This document shows positions 46,523 to 59,126 of a stretch of DNA of 64,000 nucleotides, in pieces. Position numbers and translations under genes: made by a program. The notes below the pieces were generated by a model. The model saw nothing but the letters and a program-made list of their open reading frames with translations. It did no database searches and was not told the origin of the DNA. The DNA lies in the NCBI RefSeq assembly GCF_000182925.2, contig NC_026501.1, positions 2,170,001 to 2,234,000 on the forward strand, given 5' to 3'. Each line of letters opens with the position of its first letter. Position 1 is the stretch's first letter. This DNA is from Neurospora crassa OR74A (Eukaryota; Ascomycota; Sordariomycetes; Sordariales; Sordariaceae).

Positions 46523-49500
46523 AATGCAAATAATTCTTTTTGGGTTTTTTTTTTCTTCCATCTGTTCGATTTCCCAGCTTCCTTGTTTTTCTTCATCCCT
46601 CATCTTTCAAGTAAACTTTTTTTTTCACAGTTGTTATACTTTTTTTATACAGTTGTTATACTAACCCATACTGCTTCCTTTGTACAACCCATTCAGCAAC
46701 ACTTCGATAGTGTAGGTATCTACACAGTACGTGCGCACATCTTGTTGTACGCCTCACGGCTGCACCAACCCCCCCGCGCCTCTTCTGGTCATGTTCCTGG
46801 CAGCGAGCGTCAACGTGACTCATTCCGAATTTAAACTTGTCACTTGCGCATAGTAGTAGGTGTATGTATAATCAATTAGTTAGCGCAGGCACACTACGCT
46901 AGGCAGAACTAACCTTTGCTGGTCTCAAGGGATATATCGGAGTCCATTCATTGTTTGCTGTCGATATTGGTAATAACCTAATTACAAGCTGGCTGGAACT
47001 GTATCCGAATCTTCCGCTGTCTGGTATTATTGTTGTTGTTGGTAGCTAGTAGTACTCAGGTAGTGAGAGATGGGAAATGTTGTCTGTTGGTCCTTGGCTA
47101 TAGGTTGTTGGCAGGTCAATTGGCCCCTGGGGTGTACATTTGAAGACCGCGGGTTGCATGGGTGTGGGTGTGGGTGTATGGGTGAACTTATTGTATAACT
47201 TGCTTATTATGTACGTGCCTCTACATAATTTGGGTGCGTGACCTACCCTTGGTATTGTTAGGTGCTCCTGCTTCTAATAATCGGTATTTGTACTGTAGGT
47301 ACCAAAGAAGACAAGCACGATGTGTGGAGGGAAGGGGTATGTGGGCCGACGGTATTAAAGAACGCGAACAAAGAAAGAATGACATAGATATACTGCGTAG
47401 TGGGAGGCGTTAGGCACAACGGACATTATATGGAAGCCTGCGCATTGGACAGCCTGATTGGATGAAGTTGTTGGTGTGTGGGATGTTGGGTCCATGGACT
47501 GTTGGTTTGTGTGTTGTCATGGAGACAAACTGGAGTGAACAAAGAAACCAACGGTATTGGAATTGCTTAGCATCTAAGAGTATGTGACAACAGGTCAGAC
47601 CGTTGCTATCTAGAAGGAAGGACTTAGCTTTTTTGAGAAGAGAGTAGTATATCTTTCGTTCCACGTTTTGTTCCGATCGATTTAGGAGCATTAGGCAACA
47701 TGCTGAAATCTCAATTGATGATCGGAACCCTGCATCGCTAGCCCGTCCAAGTGACTCTGGGCGAGACATGTTCATCATTATGCAAGTGCCAAGGAAGCAT
47801 GTACATGCCACTATGCTTACCGATAACAGATTTACAGTTCATTATGGAAATCTCAACGTTTGATGGGACATGCTGCCATGAGAACTACAGCAACGTCAAA
47901 AGGCACCGATGGGGAGCGAATCTAGCACAAACACGTTGTTATTGGTGTTGCGCGAGCCGGAGCATTTGAGGCTCTGGGAAACCTGCTCCAGCAGCCTATG
48001 CCAGGCCATAGGCCACAAGAGTCCATGGTTTGGCTGTTCCGATTCCTTATCTGCTTCCTGGTTGTGAATGTGCCATATTGATTGTTACATAAGGGTCAGC
48101 AAGTCACAGTCACCACATGTGGAACAGGTGTTATGCACTTTTTGGTACTCGAGGTACGTATCGTGTACAGCAACGAGATCGATGGCATGGCAGAGGGTGA
48201 GCGTAGTGTAGGAAACTACCTCTTAGGATAGCGAGAACCCTTCAGAGGCAGACAGATGGCCGTGAATGGTCGATGTACCCGCTCAATCAGCCCTAGGATA
48301 CGCCCCGAGAGGCGATACAAGAAACATGGCGAGCGGGCCAGTGACCAATGCTAGGGCAGACATGGCCTCAATTGGCTGCTTTGTTATCGATGAAACATCT
48401 CGTCACTGTCAATCATGAGCTACGATTAGTCAATCGAGCTAATGAATACCTTCCTGTGTCTGAAGTCTGAGCAACAGTACGTAGTGAGGCCATTGATACT
48501 GTGCTTGATGGAGCATAGGAGGGCCTCATGCCTTGGATTCATAGCAGTTCCCATTGTCATTACACCCTCTTCCGGGAGTCTAGCGGAACGGGATGGTCCT
48601 CGTGGTCGAGTCTTATGACTCCACTGTCGTCCTCACGCTTGTCTTTACTTTCGTCTTTAGCGCAATCTAAAGCGGATAAGCGACGATTGGGAAACAAGTG
48701 GGTGTGGTGGTAGTGACATCTGGTGAGTGGGAGTGAGACAAGTGACTGACGGGACCAAGGTCAACCCCATGACGAGGGGTACCCAAGATTGGCAAGGTTC
48801 GATTGTCAAGTCAGGTGACAGAGTCATGGTGTGTCGGCTGCGAGCTGTTGTTCGGGCGGATGCGCGGGCGCATAGTATGTGAAAATACTACGAGTGGTGA
48901 CACACTACGGTAAATTGATCGATAAACTCGCGCCTTCCTGCGTGGTTCATCTGGTGTGATTCAAGCTCTTCTTGGTATGGTGGGATAGAGAGAGGCGTGC
49001 CTTGGCTTGTCGGTCTGAGAGAGCCGGCACTATTGTGAAGAAGTGTCGAGTATGGCAAAGTATTGTAGGAAGATAGTATTCGTCGAATCTGGTCGTGTAG
49101 AGCACAATGCGTGTGCAAACCGAGCTGCCCAAATATTTGAAGGACATTCTTTTCCTTCCCAGAACTCTTTGGCATGTGGCACCGATGTTCAGGCAACTAA
49201 ACGAGATGCTTGGTCGTTCTGGGGGGGGGCAGTGCTCAAAGTGTAAGTGCGTCAACCGCTATCGAGAACCCTGTATCTGCAAGGGGAACCACACCAGAGC
49301 CAGGGTTGTGATCTGTCTGTCAGCTGGAGAAAATTCCGGTTGACCAACCAACTGTGTCCAACGCGCCCGTTCGGGGCAGCAATCATTGCATCGATGCATG
49401 AACCCCGAATGCTAGGTCAATAAGCAGAAGTTGGAAATGGGAATTTAGTTTGATGCCGGTTCCATCATTGTTGTTACAAGATAAACATCTTTCCCTAATT

Positions 49501-52500
49501 TAATGTCATGTTTTATTCTTGACGTTGGTTCTGATTTCGAACATGTTTGCTTGCTGTTGGAAGGGGTTTGATAATGAGTTTGTTTCTTCATTGCCATTGA
49601 AATATGTCTTTGTTGCTGAATGGAGTTCTGGTCTGTAGTCCAAGGTGAAGATGAAAGTATATTGGAGCCCAAAACCCAGGCACGCCAGGGTCGAAGCGCT
49701 GAAAAGATTGCTTGCCTATTTGGTGGTTGGCAATCGGTCTTGTCCAAAGGCCTTTGCTTCATTGGCGGTATGTATGCCATTGCCAGCATTTGATGCATCT
49801 AGAGCCTGTCACCGCCATTGTCGGTCAAGAGGTCGGGGTCGGGATTGAATGGACGGCTTGAGTTGAGATGATCAGGGGTTGAAAGCGGGGTCCGTCCAAG
49901 GTCAACGGGAGGGCCCACAAGTCCACCGGGATGAGAGCCGGCCGAGTGGATGCTCGCGTGTCCGGCTCCGCGCCGTCACACACACGCGGGCGCTGCGGGG
50001 AGAAGGGGCCCATCTGGAGGCTGGTCAACCCCGCGGTGTGTTTTCGCTGGTTGCTTTTGATAGAATCTTGGTTAGGCTTGGGATGCCAGTCCCTTGATCG
50101 CCTACCTTCATGCAGTGAGGAGGGGAATTCGATGAGCAGGCTGACGATAAGGGTACGTGGCATCCTGGACAGGCACGATCAAATGTTTCTGTGGTATTCA
50201 AGACGGGGAGCCTTTCTGTCGTGCTGCCACATACGCGATGTATAGCCCACCCAGGTGGGAAGGACTGGCGGCTTGTGCAGGACGCGAATGAGCCGTTGAG
50301 GCTGCTGAATGCTGCCCTCGACAGCACGGTCTCTCAACAGCTTCATCGTGTGGTAGATATGCCTCTCTGTAGGAGGCCATCAGGCTTGAGTGCGGAGAAG
50401 AACAGTATCGGGATATATCGCTTGAGTGAGCGAGGTAAGACAAATGATAGAAGCACACTCGGTGATCTGTGGTGATCCGTTTGTAGCTCCCGTCGTCGAT
50501 GTGAAAGGAGTACTTTGCGGGACTTCAAGGGACCTAGAGGTACCTACCTTATACCTCACTGTCACTTCCATTTCTCGTTCATTCAAGGTAATTCTCGATA
50601 ACGCAGCTGATAGCGGGGTAAGTTCCCTCACTTCCAGACCTAGTTACCCGCGGTGGCGTACATAGTACTTTTAGCACACAAACGACTCGAATGTAATTCT
50701 CCGACGGAACCGCGAAACTCGCAAACTCCACCATACCTAGTCTTCACCAAACAGCTATGGACCATGGAGGCCAAGTTGGTTGTGAATCCAATGCTGGCCC
50801 CTCGGTCTGGAGCGGGAGGCGACAAGGTCAATCGGTGACTCACCTTACCATCTTTCGCTTCCACTTTTCATAAAGGCAATAAACCAGTGCCATGCCATCG
50901 GCATCATCTGCCTTCCAGCATGCTCCCAATTCGCAATTTGTCATACACTACAGGTACGCTCGGTACGCAGCGGCCTTTGCATGCTCTCGTCCTTCGTCCC
51001 ATGGTCGACGTCTGATTGGCCAATCGCTTTCCTCCCATCTAAATCTCCCTCTACGCAGTCGTACTTGTGCAGTCGTACTTGCACTCGTATGTGGCAAAAT
51101 ACTGGCGAGAATAGTCCGGATACGCTGCCCGCGCCCCATGAGCTGTCCGTCTTCCTTTTTTTTTCTTCTTTTCTTTTTTTTGTTCTCTCTGCACCAGTGG
51201 GGCTCTTTGACAATTTTGCGTTTGCCAGTCTCCGAAACACCCGTTTGCGCCTACTGTAGGCCCCGTTTCTGCGACACGCTGGATGCCCAATACAGATGGA
51301 ATATCTGCCCAATTGATAACACCAACTGCTACGACCTGACGGAGCGATGAATGGCGCGATTGGAGCTTGAAATTCGATGGCAATGAACTGACATCTTACC
51401 TCTAGGGTTGGGGTTGCAGCCGTACAATGCAAACCGGGCACCGGACGCATTCGGAAATTCATGCTCGCCGAAAGCCAGGCAGCGAGAGGTCTTGCATCAA
51501 ATAACGAGACATGCTTGGATGATGAAGTGAGTTTTGAAAACGCCAGAAGCGTGGTCTCTGTCAATGGGTCATCATATCATCAATCGAACTCGCAGACCAT
51601 GTCGTTGTTAGCATGGTTCCCGCCACAGCCGACACTATCTCGCTGTTACGTTGAGGCTCGTCCAAACACCTCCAATAAACTCCCTTCCCGTCTGGCCTTT
51701 GCAGGAGGCGGCACCGATTCCTCAACGATCGGAAACAAAATGAAGTTTCTCTAATCAACCAAGGCAATCGATGTTGATTATTATCATCTGTACGACATTG
51801 CAGCAAATTTGTCCATCGCAAGAGCGAGATATGCCTCACTATGCATTGTAGTGGACAAAGCAAATGTTAGCGGATATTCAATACGTGTACGCAGAGTTTT
51901 GGAAATCATGGAAATTGGATCAAACTGGCATGCTTTGCTTCCCTGTGGTCGGCTTGATCTGCGCCAGGGTTTGAGGCTCCAATGTCACCGACTGATGATC
52001 GCTTCAGAGTCCATGGCCGGTTTGTGAACAGCACCTCCAAGTACTAACTCTCAAACTAAGTTCAAGGATGTACTTGACCGGACTTTGTGCCAAGCTATGT
52101 CTCAGTCATGCCTTACTGATAGGGATATGTGTAGTTACAGTGCGTGCAGGTGATCACCGGATTGGCTGCGTCCTAAGTCACGGCTTGCTCTGAAGCGGGC
52201 TTCAATGGTTTACGGACCGGGGCGTGGCAACCCTGTGAAGGAAGAGGGTGACTCCAAAGGTCAGCGAATGACTCTTTCGCAATCCAACAGTGCTGCATCA
52301 ATTGGTAAAGCAAGGCAGCAGAAGAAGAAGAAGACGTTGGGACTTGGGAAACACAGCGGACAGGCACACGAGTCCCCCTGCGAAAAAGAGCGGACATGGT
52401 GAGTGATGAAGGGATCCATAAGGTATGTAGTAGTACCTATGTTTGTACTTAGCCTGCTCAGGTCCGGTACCTCAGGATGGTCAGCTCAATCAAGTGTGAG

Positions 52501-54303
52501 CGCCCCATGCCCTCTGCCCCACTGTTTGGGTTTCTGTGCCCCAGGTGAGGTTCTACGATGGCCGCGTCAGTCGCTTGAAGCCTAGCATCGAAAGCGAGAG
52601 CAGCAGCCGGAATTTGTATAGGATAATAGGAAGGTGATGACTTGATGAGGTCAGGATCCATAAGTTCCAGTTGACGGGAACCAAGAAAGCATTGCCATTG
52701 CGACAAATCAATATCATCCTGAGTCTCAGCTGCCCTGACTGTGATGGGGAAGGTCACAGACCTTCTTTATCTTTGGGTCCGACGGTGTGTAACCTGTACA
52801 GTATCGCATCGCATATCCCGCACGCATCTTGATCGGATTACCGACGGACTGTGAAGTTGGGGTAGTTCAGCTACACTATACTTGTCCAGGTACCTCTTGC
52901 TGGCTTGGGTACCTTGGCCGCTTATGCCCCCGCGTGGCAGGAGGTACCGACACAGTTCGACATGGGACTTTTGGTGCATCTGTCGGCGACGACGGGAAGG
53001 TGAGCGGAAGCAGGCAGAGAGGGAGGCATGGCAGTGGGAGGGGGTGGCCCGCTCCTTCTGGCTGCAGTGCCGCCTGTTTTGCACATGCCCGGCATCCTTT
53101 TTACATGCCCGTATGCCCTACCGCCCTGGGCCTTTGCCTCTCTTCGGTTTCCTACTTCCCTTCTGCTTGCTCTGCTACCTCTTTTGCAAAATCCCCCCTC
53201 TTTCTTTCTCTTCCACCGTCTCACCCTCCACTCCGCCACCACTCCAATTTTTGCTATTGTTACTTCCCATTGACTTACATAGCTGACTTGTCAATTGGAT
53301 GAACGCTCCTCAGCTATCGCTATTATTCAGGTTTCAATTGGGAAGCACTGCCTGCTCCGCCGACGCAAGCCTTCCCCTCTCGGGTTCCAGCTGCTTCGAT
53401 TCTATTGACGGACGGGATCTCATCAAGGTTACCTTCCATCCCGTTACTAATACAAAGTGTCCCTACCAACCCCTAGCAGCGGGGCGCTAGACTAGGGCTG
53501 CACGGTGCATCGTTAAAACGCAGCGCAGCCCGAACTTTGACTGGACCTCAACTGTCATCTCAGCACCAGACCAAGTCCCGGCCGCTGGAATCTCAAACCA
53601 CTACTCCACACTTGCTACCGGGGCCCAGAATAGAGACGTTCCTATTGTTCCACTTCGATACCCTCAACCACCCCCCCGCGCCAACCCGAATGGCAACGAC
53701 TGGTGGCAAGCATCTCGAACAATAAGGAAGACATCGCACAATACCCAGACGCAGTATCATGTAGTGTTGGCTCGCATTGTGTAGCACTCGTCGAATTGAC
53801 AACAAAACGCAGGCCTTATCCGGCCATTCAACGCTATTCAAACACAGACGAACAATAATTGCCCAAACAACAATCGCACAAAGCACTGGCTGCCTGACGT
53901 TGCCCGACTGTTCTTAAACGCCTCTTGATCACCAGGAACACTGTCGGCTTCTTCCTCTTCTACAACTTTTTCCGGACGGCTGTCATCTTCGCGACCGATT
54001 GGAACCGTCAAGGATCTTCCCAGTCCACCAGTCACTGCCATTGAAGCTCATGCCAGGCACCAGCTCGACTCATAAACCCTATCGGTCCTTGATCTTCGTC
54101 ACCCATTGACGCTATCAACCCATCGTTCGCCACCCATCCGAAGAACACCACCATACAAAATCCACGAACCAGTCTTTTCATACATCTCCCATCAACCGTC
54201 GATATCCGCCCGAGACGTTTTCAAGTACTACGCTCCTTCCCAAGTCAGCAGGACGAACATTTCATCCCTCAGCATCTCACAAAGGGCAATAAACCTTGCC
54301 ATA
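46523..54303. other. 7.8-kb stretch without a supported gene
   Basis: This is the longest gene-poor interval in the window. Open frames are short, overlap on opposite strands, and show no family motif or consistent splice signals. Just after the tRNA are T-rich sequences and an imperfect ACAGTTGTTATACT duplication (about 46626-46665). The motif ACCTAGAGGTACCTA recurs at 50532-50546. No obvious RIP-type AT-rich block is visible. The right end includes the C/T-rich leader of the SWIRM gene. A long regulatory region or non-coding RNA is possible but not shown. Confidence 0.5.
46537..46554 (+). terminator. RNA polymerase III terminator of tRNA-Gly
   Basis: A run of five T (46537-46541) and, after GGG, a run of ten T (46545-46554) begin 15 nt beyond the mature tRNA end, as expected for pol III termination with a back-up site. 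Confidence 0.85.
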
Positions 54304-55518
54304 ATGTCTGGCAAGAACGACAAAGTCCTACAGCCAGCATTGTTCCCAATGGATTACACTATGATGCCAATGTCATCCACTTCGACTTCTTCCAAGCCCA
54401 AGCGGCCGTTTGACATCAGCAACCTCATGTCTCCTCCTGGTCCAGCTCCTTACGAGACATTCAACCTTCGCGACGCCGCAATGCCACCCTCAAAGCCCAT
54501 GTCCGCTGCAAGCAGGCAGCTGGGACCGAACCCGCCCATTTCTCCTCCCATCTCCCCCTATACTAGGGCGAGAAACTCGATTACAACGGACCCTCGCCTT
54601 TCCATTTCGGACAACGACCCGATCCTATATCCTGCTCCCGAATCCGCTGCCAGCCCTCCTTCTGAGCCGCTCTTCGTCCCTTCGGTTCCTTCAGCCGAGC
54701 CGCTCGATGACTTGGTCAACAATCACATTGCTTCTCGACCCCAGAGCATTGTACGCGCCACATCGCCCCCTAAGCCGGAGGAGTACGAGCTGGTGCTCTT
54801 TTTCAAGTCGGAGTGCCTGAAGATGTGGCAGAAGGATCCTCGGGACTGGCTTCGCAAGGAGCGCCAGTATCTGCGAGCTGACAAGAAGAACCACACGAAA
54901 GCACGGCCCATGGTTAACAGGCTTCCAACAATTTTGCCCGCCGCTCAACCTCCGGCTCCGGCTCCGGCTCCGAGACCTCAGGTGGCGAGAACCAGCAGCA
55001 TTGGCCGCATTCAGAAGCCCAGAGTCACCAAGGCACCGGCCCAAAACCCTCGACCGATTCGGGCAACCCCTACGCACTCTCGACAGACGGCACGTGTTAG
55101 CGCCACACCTGAACCTAGGGTGCGAACAGTGGCACCGAACAGGGAGGACAAGGATTTCGACGCTCTTCCCGACTACACACCCAGCATTTTGACGCTACCC
55201 AACACACCCGGCTGTCTCAAGGTCGACTGGAAGGGTAATGCGCTTGACTTGAGCAAAGATCCCAATAGGGCCCTTCTCCATGATGAGGAGCTCAGCCTTG
55301 CCGCCGCCCTTCGCCTGGATTGTGCGACCTATCTCACGAGTAAGAGGCGTATCTTCATGAGACGCATTGAGTGTGCCAAGATTGGCAAGGAGTTTCGCAA
55401 GACAGACGCTCAGCAAGCGTGCAAGATCGATGTGAACAAGGCATCGAAGCTGTGGACGGCGTACGAACGGGTTGGCTGGCTTGACCCTAAGCACATTGAG
55501 AGGTTTCTGTATAACTGA
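54304..55518 (+). CDS. SWIRM-domain protein, Fun19-like
   Basis: This single-exon gene encodes 404 residues starting MSGKNDKVLQPALFPMD. The frame is open further upstream but has no earlier ATG in good context, and the leader there is C/T-rich. The N-terminal 170 residues are Ser/Pro-rich and disordered. A short conserved-looking helix (EEYELVLFFKSECLKMWQKD) follows, then Pro/Ala/Arg-rich linkers. The C-terminal ~100 residues form a SWIRM domain: DYTPSILTLPNTPGCLKVDW, LSLAALRLDCATYLTSKRR-like helices and IGKEFRKTDAQQACKIDVNK with WTAYERVGWLDPKHI at the end. SWIRM domains bind DNA or nucleosomes in chromatin complexes. This short form resembles yeast Fun19/YOR338W and fission-yeast Laf proteins linked to a histone deacetylase complex. 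The domain is clear; the partner complex is inferred. Confidence 0.9.
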   Translation: MSGKNDKVLQPALFPMDYTMMPMSSTSTSSKPKRPFDISNLMSPPGPAPYETFNLRDAAMPPSKPMSAASRQLGPNPPISPPISPYTRARNSITTDPRLSISDNDPILYPAPESAASPPSEPLFVPSVPSAEPLDDLVNNHIASRPQSIVRATSPPKPEEYELVLFFKSECLKMWQKDPRDWLRKERQYLRADKKNHTKARPMVNRLPTILPAAQPPAPAPAPRPQVARTSSIGRIQKPRVTKAPAQNPRPIRATPTHSRQTARVSATPEPRVRTVAPNREDKDFDALPDYTPSILTLPNTPGCLKVDWKGNALDLSKDPNRALLHDEELSLAAALRLDCATYLTSKRRIFMRRIECAKIGKEFRKTDAQQACKIDVNKASKLWTAYERVGWLDPKHIERFLYN

Positions 55519-57013
55519 GAGCCTCCAGTCCTGGATGCAATGGTTCTGTCTAATCGGGTTGTCTTTCATAACTTGCCATTTCCACGGTTGCTCATTTTGG
55601 CATTTACCTGGCGCATGGTGCACCCCACTCACTGGTTTGTTTGGTGAAACGGCTGGCTAGATTGATGACTTGGTTCGGGATTTTACCCCCTTTTCATGGC
55701 CCTGGATATACCCCCGGAGTTTGGCTTGTGGAATCACTCTACTTTCTTGCACTAGTTATTGCTTTTCTCTCTCCTTTTTTTTCTTTTTAAATTGCTCCTG
55801 ATCACATAACGAACACTCTTGCATTTTCACGGCTGGTACTTAACGATCATTATCGATTGGGTCGGTTGGTTTGGTCAATAGGCTCTGGCTTTGGTTTTTC
55901 CTCCCTGGCTCACTCGTATTACGACATCTTTTTTTTTTCTTGCTTTGTCTGGGACAGCCTGACCCCTTTCGCTTCAGAATTTTGTTCACAGGATTTTCTT
56001 CAAGGAATCGGTCAATTATGGAAAGGGAGAAAGGAAGGATCTCTGTTACTTACTCTTTTGCATGTCACCGGAGATGGACAACATAGCACAATATGGAGGG
56101 ATTGGAGGGAGGAGGAAGACTGCTAACGGTTTTAACGACATTATACCCCCTTTTCTTTGTTCCATATGATTTGCTTTTACTTGGCCTAGCACATGGGTAG
56201 AAGCTGTGCCATCCACTTTGTTTTTATGAGTGAACGGTTTATACGTTGATGATGGAGGGCGCGAAAGTACAGCGCGATATCACAACGTGGGAATGTAGCT
56301 ATTGAACAGCGTTTTATGACGGAATGAATGAGATCAAATCAGCAGACGCAATTCACCTCGTGAAGATTTGCTTTATTGATGGTTAACATGTGCTTTCATT
56401 TGAACATCAAAAATCAATTCGACTTGTAAGAAGATGATGGTTGCAGACTGTCGCTTGATACACGTAGTTATCTTGACCCAAGTGCTTTTCGCCAATGCCC
56501 TTCACAAAGTCCTCCCCGTGATAGAGATTTAGCACTTTACCTTGAACTGGGCGTACATGGTAGATCAGTGCAGCTCGATTTGTGTGTGGATGATGGATTT
56601 GGATTTTACTTGCGTCGTAGTTCGGTTGACAGGGTAATGCTTAGGAGGGATCATTCCGGATTCTCTGGACCCGCGCTGATTACAAACCAGCATGGTTTTA
56701 GTACGTAGGGGGCGAAATAATTTCTTCGGAAAGATGTGGCATTTGTAATGGTATATGTACAACGAAGACCGCAGTGATTGAGTTTGCACTGTTTCATGTC
56801 ATGGTAATTGACGTCAAAAGGTAAGTGTCATACTTCATTACACCTTGCATCGCAATGCTGGGTCAATAGACCTCCATCCAGCCCCTAGCCGAATGTTCTG
56901 TCCCTGGGGCACGCTACCGCACATTGGAACAAGACAACCCGCTATGATACATGCAATCATGTCATTAAATAACATCCCTTCCTCCATTAACATTAACATT
57001 ATCAAACCCTCTT
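55519..57013. other. Convergent intergenic region
   Basis: This is the 3' flank of the SWIRM gene and of the convergent SDR gene. It contains T-rich tracts and two overlapping motif-less plus-strand frames at 55857-56126. I see no supported gene. Confidence 0.45.
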
Positions 57014-58093
57014 TTAGAGTCCAGCAGCCAACTTGTACCCACCATCAACGGCCAACGTCTCGCCATTGATGAACTGGTTCGATACCAATGCCAGTACTGC
57101 CTGCGCCATATCGATATCGCGGCCAGGACGAGCACTCGGGAACTTGTCTTGATACTTCTCCTTGGGGATATGGCTCTTCTGGAACTCGTCGCTTTCCTCG
57201 GCCGTCATCTCGCTAGGGAAGACACCAGGCGCAATGCTGTTGATGCGAATCTTGAGCCCAGCGTTGGCGATCTCTGCGGCTAGCATGCGGTTCAGGTGAA
57301 CGGCCGCTGCCTTGCTAGCGTTGTAGCTGAAGTGGTGCTGGGCTGACTTGACTTGGCCGCTGATGCTGCTGATGTTGACCACAGTGCCGGACCAGCCTGG
57401 GTGGCGCTCGGTGCTAGCTTGTAGGAGGGGCAAAAAGGCGGAGGTCATGAAGTAAATGCTAGCCACATTGGTACGGTATGTCTCCGTCCAGTCGTCGAAA
57501 GTAGCGTTCTCGTTATCAAACAAGTTGTGCTTGAGCTCCTTGGGGTCGCTGGCCTCGGTGGTTACGCTCGAGCTGGAAATGCCGGCGTTGTTGACCAAGA
57601 TGCAGAGACACTTCTCGCGGGATTCGATCTCCTTGACCAGAGCGGCAATGTCCTCCTTCTTAGTCACGTCTGCCTGCAGGGCGATGATCTCGCCCTCGAC
57701 GTCCTTGTTGTAGATCTCCACCACCTTGTCCAGCTTCTCCTTGTTGCGGCCAGCGATATACACCTTGGCGCCGTTGACGGCGAGAGCTTGTGTGGCCATA
57801 AGCCCGATGCCAGTGCCGCCGCCGGTTACGAGGGCGACGCGGCCCGCGAGGTTGAAGAGGGAGTTGCGGTTCAACTCGGCATGGCTGGCAGCGGAGGCCG
57901 ACTTGGTTCCGGTCGACATTGTGTAAGATTGTTGGTGGAGAGAGGATGGGAGACTGGTCCTGGAAGGTTTGGATGAACTAATCGCGGTCGCTAGAGTGGT
58001 TCGTGCAGTGGTGTTAAGTGCTCTTGTTCTGGTTGTGGAAAGAAGAGTCCTGGTGGAGGGTCTGAGGAAGCGTGTAGGTAGAAATTGAATCAT
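57014..58093 (-). CDS. Mitochondrially targeted short-chain dehydrogenase/reductase
   Basis: This NAD(P)-dependent oxidoreductase of the classical SDR type has 359 residues and a single exon. The first ~58 residues are rich in Arg, Ser and Thr with no acidic residue (MIQFLPTRFLRPSTRTLLST), a typical mitochondrial presequence. A second Met at residue 59 (MSTGTKSASA) precedes the fold. The Rossmann motif is TGGGTGIG, followed by ADVTKKEDI, LVNNAGIS, the catalytic Ser in NISSISGQ, and YNASKAA supplying Tyr and Lys. The C terminus, NGETLAVDGGYKL, is standard. AGRNKEK after strand 2 lacks an acidic residue at the usual NAD site and has Arg, suggesting NADP(H). Similar fungal proteins are often named RhlG-like 3-oxoacyl-ACP reductases. 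The true substrate is unknown. Confidence 0.92.
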   Translation of the reverse strand: MIQFLPTRFLRPSTRTLLSTTRTRALNTTARTTLATAISSSKPSRTSLPSSLHQQSYTMSTGTKSASAASHAELNRNSLFNLAGRVALVTGGGTGIGLMATQALAVNGAKVYIAGRNKEKLDKVVEIYNKDVEGEIIALQADVTKKEDIAALVKEIESREKCLCILVNNAGISSSSVTTEASDPKELKHNLFDNENATFDDWTETYRTNVASIYFMTSAFLPLLQASTERHPGWSGTVVNISSISGQVKSAQHHFSYNASKAAAVHLNRMLAAEIANAGLKIRINSIAPGVFPSEMTAEESDEFQKSHIPKEKYQDKFPSARPGRDIDMAQAVLALVSNQFINGETLAVDGGYKLAAGL

Positions 58094-59126
58094 TGTCTAA
58101 GGTCAGGAAAGGAAAGGGGTAAAAGAGGGATCTCGAGAGAGGAAACTTGTTTTAATATTGACGTTCCTTCAGACATGGAAGTCAACAATGCATCCCATCG
58201 AGATCATCCTAACTTATTGCGTTGGTAAGAGCGACGGAGAATAGTGAAAGTCATGACGAAATCGATTCTAGGACCCCTGCAACCACTGACGAAATTCGTG
58301 CTGGTGCGCCTTCCCTTTTCATCGAATTCGAGGGGAACCAGCGAATCAGCGTCTAGCGGCAGGGAAGCAGCCCCGGTGCCTGCCTGTCACCTTGACCCCG
58401 CTGCAGACCTCCACCCATCGGTGGACTTGTAAGACAGTGGACCCTGGGAAGTTGCAACAGCTGCACAGCGACGACATGAACACTCAGTTTGAATCGCAAG
58501 GGCGAAAGTGATGCAATAAAGCGGAGAGACACACCCCTTCTCTGTGTAGGTGATGTCCTTGTCACAGCTGAGATTTTGAGGAAGAGATCGCATGATGTTA
58601 AGTAGTATCCATCGATCATCAGCCGTTTCTAAAACGTCAGAGGCACGGGAGGTCCAATGGATCATCACCTTATCCAGCTTATTTACTTGAACACGCCGGC
58701 TTGATGTGCATGATGGGTACATACGGCGCCTCGGGACTATACTCTGCAGAGTTCATTGCAGATTTGATGAAGTTGCCAGACTGCACCGAATTATTACGAG
58801 TATGCATCAATGACCGAACGTCTTCCACTGTACATGGATTATATATGTCTCAACCGCTCTCCAGTCTCCATTATTCTCGTAGATAGGTTCTCCTCGAATC
58901 GAATCCCACGCATTCGCCATCACATCAGTCGCGATGCTTCGCAACCGCCAGCTCAACATCAGTCCTGGGCCAGAAGTGGCTCATGTCGCCGACGGGAAGG
59001 TTCACAGTGATTCGCATCTCATAATGAAAGACATGTGAAGAAGAGCTACATCAAAACAGCAGGGCACCGCCTCCCAGTTAGGAAAGAAAGGTTGGAACAG
59101 AGAGAGAAGGAGCATTTACGTAATCA
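58094..59126. other. Intergenic region
   Basis: This is the promoter side of the SDR gene and the flank of a decayed transporter gene. I see no supported gene. Confidence 0.4.

Noticed and set aside
47410-47811. 133-codon minus-strand frame in the gene-empty interval
   Set aside because: There is no signal peptide, domain or splice structure, and its cysteine-rich look does not form a regular pattern.
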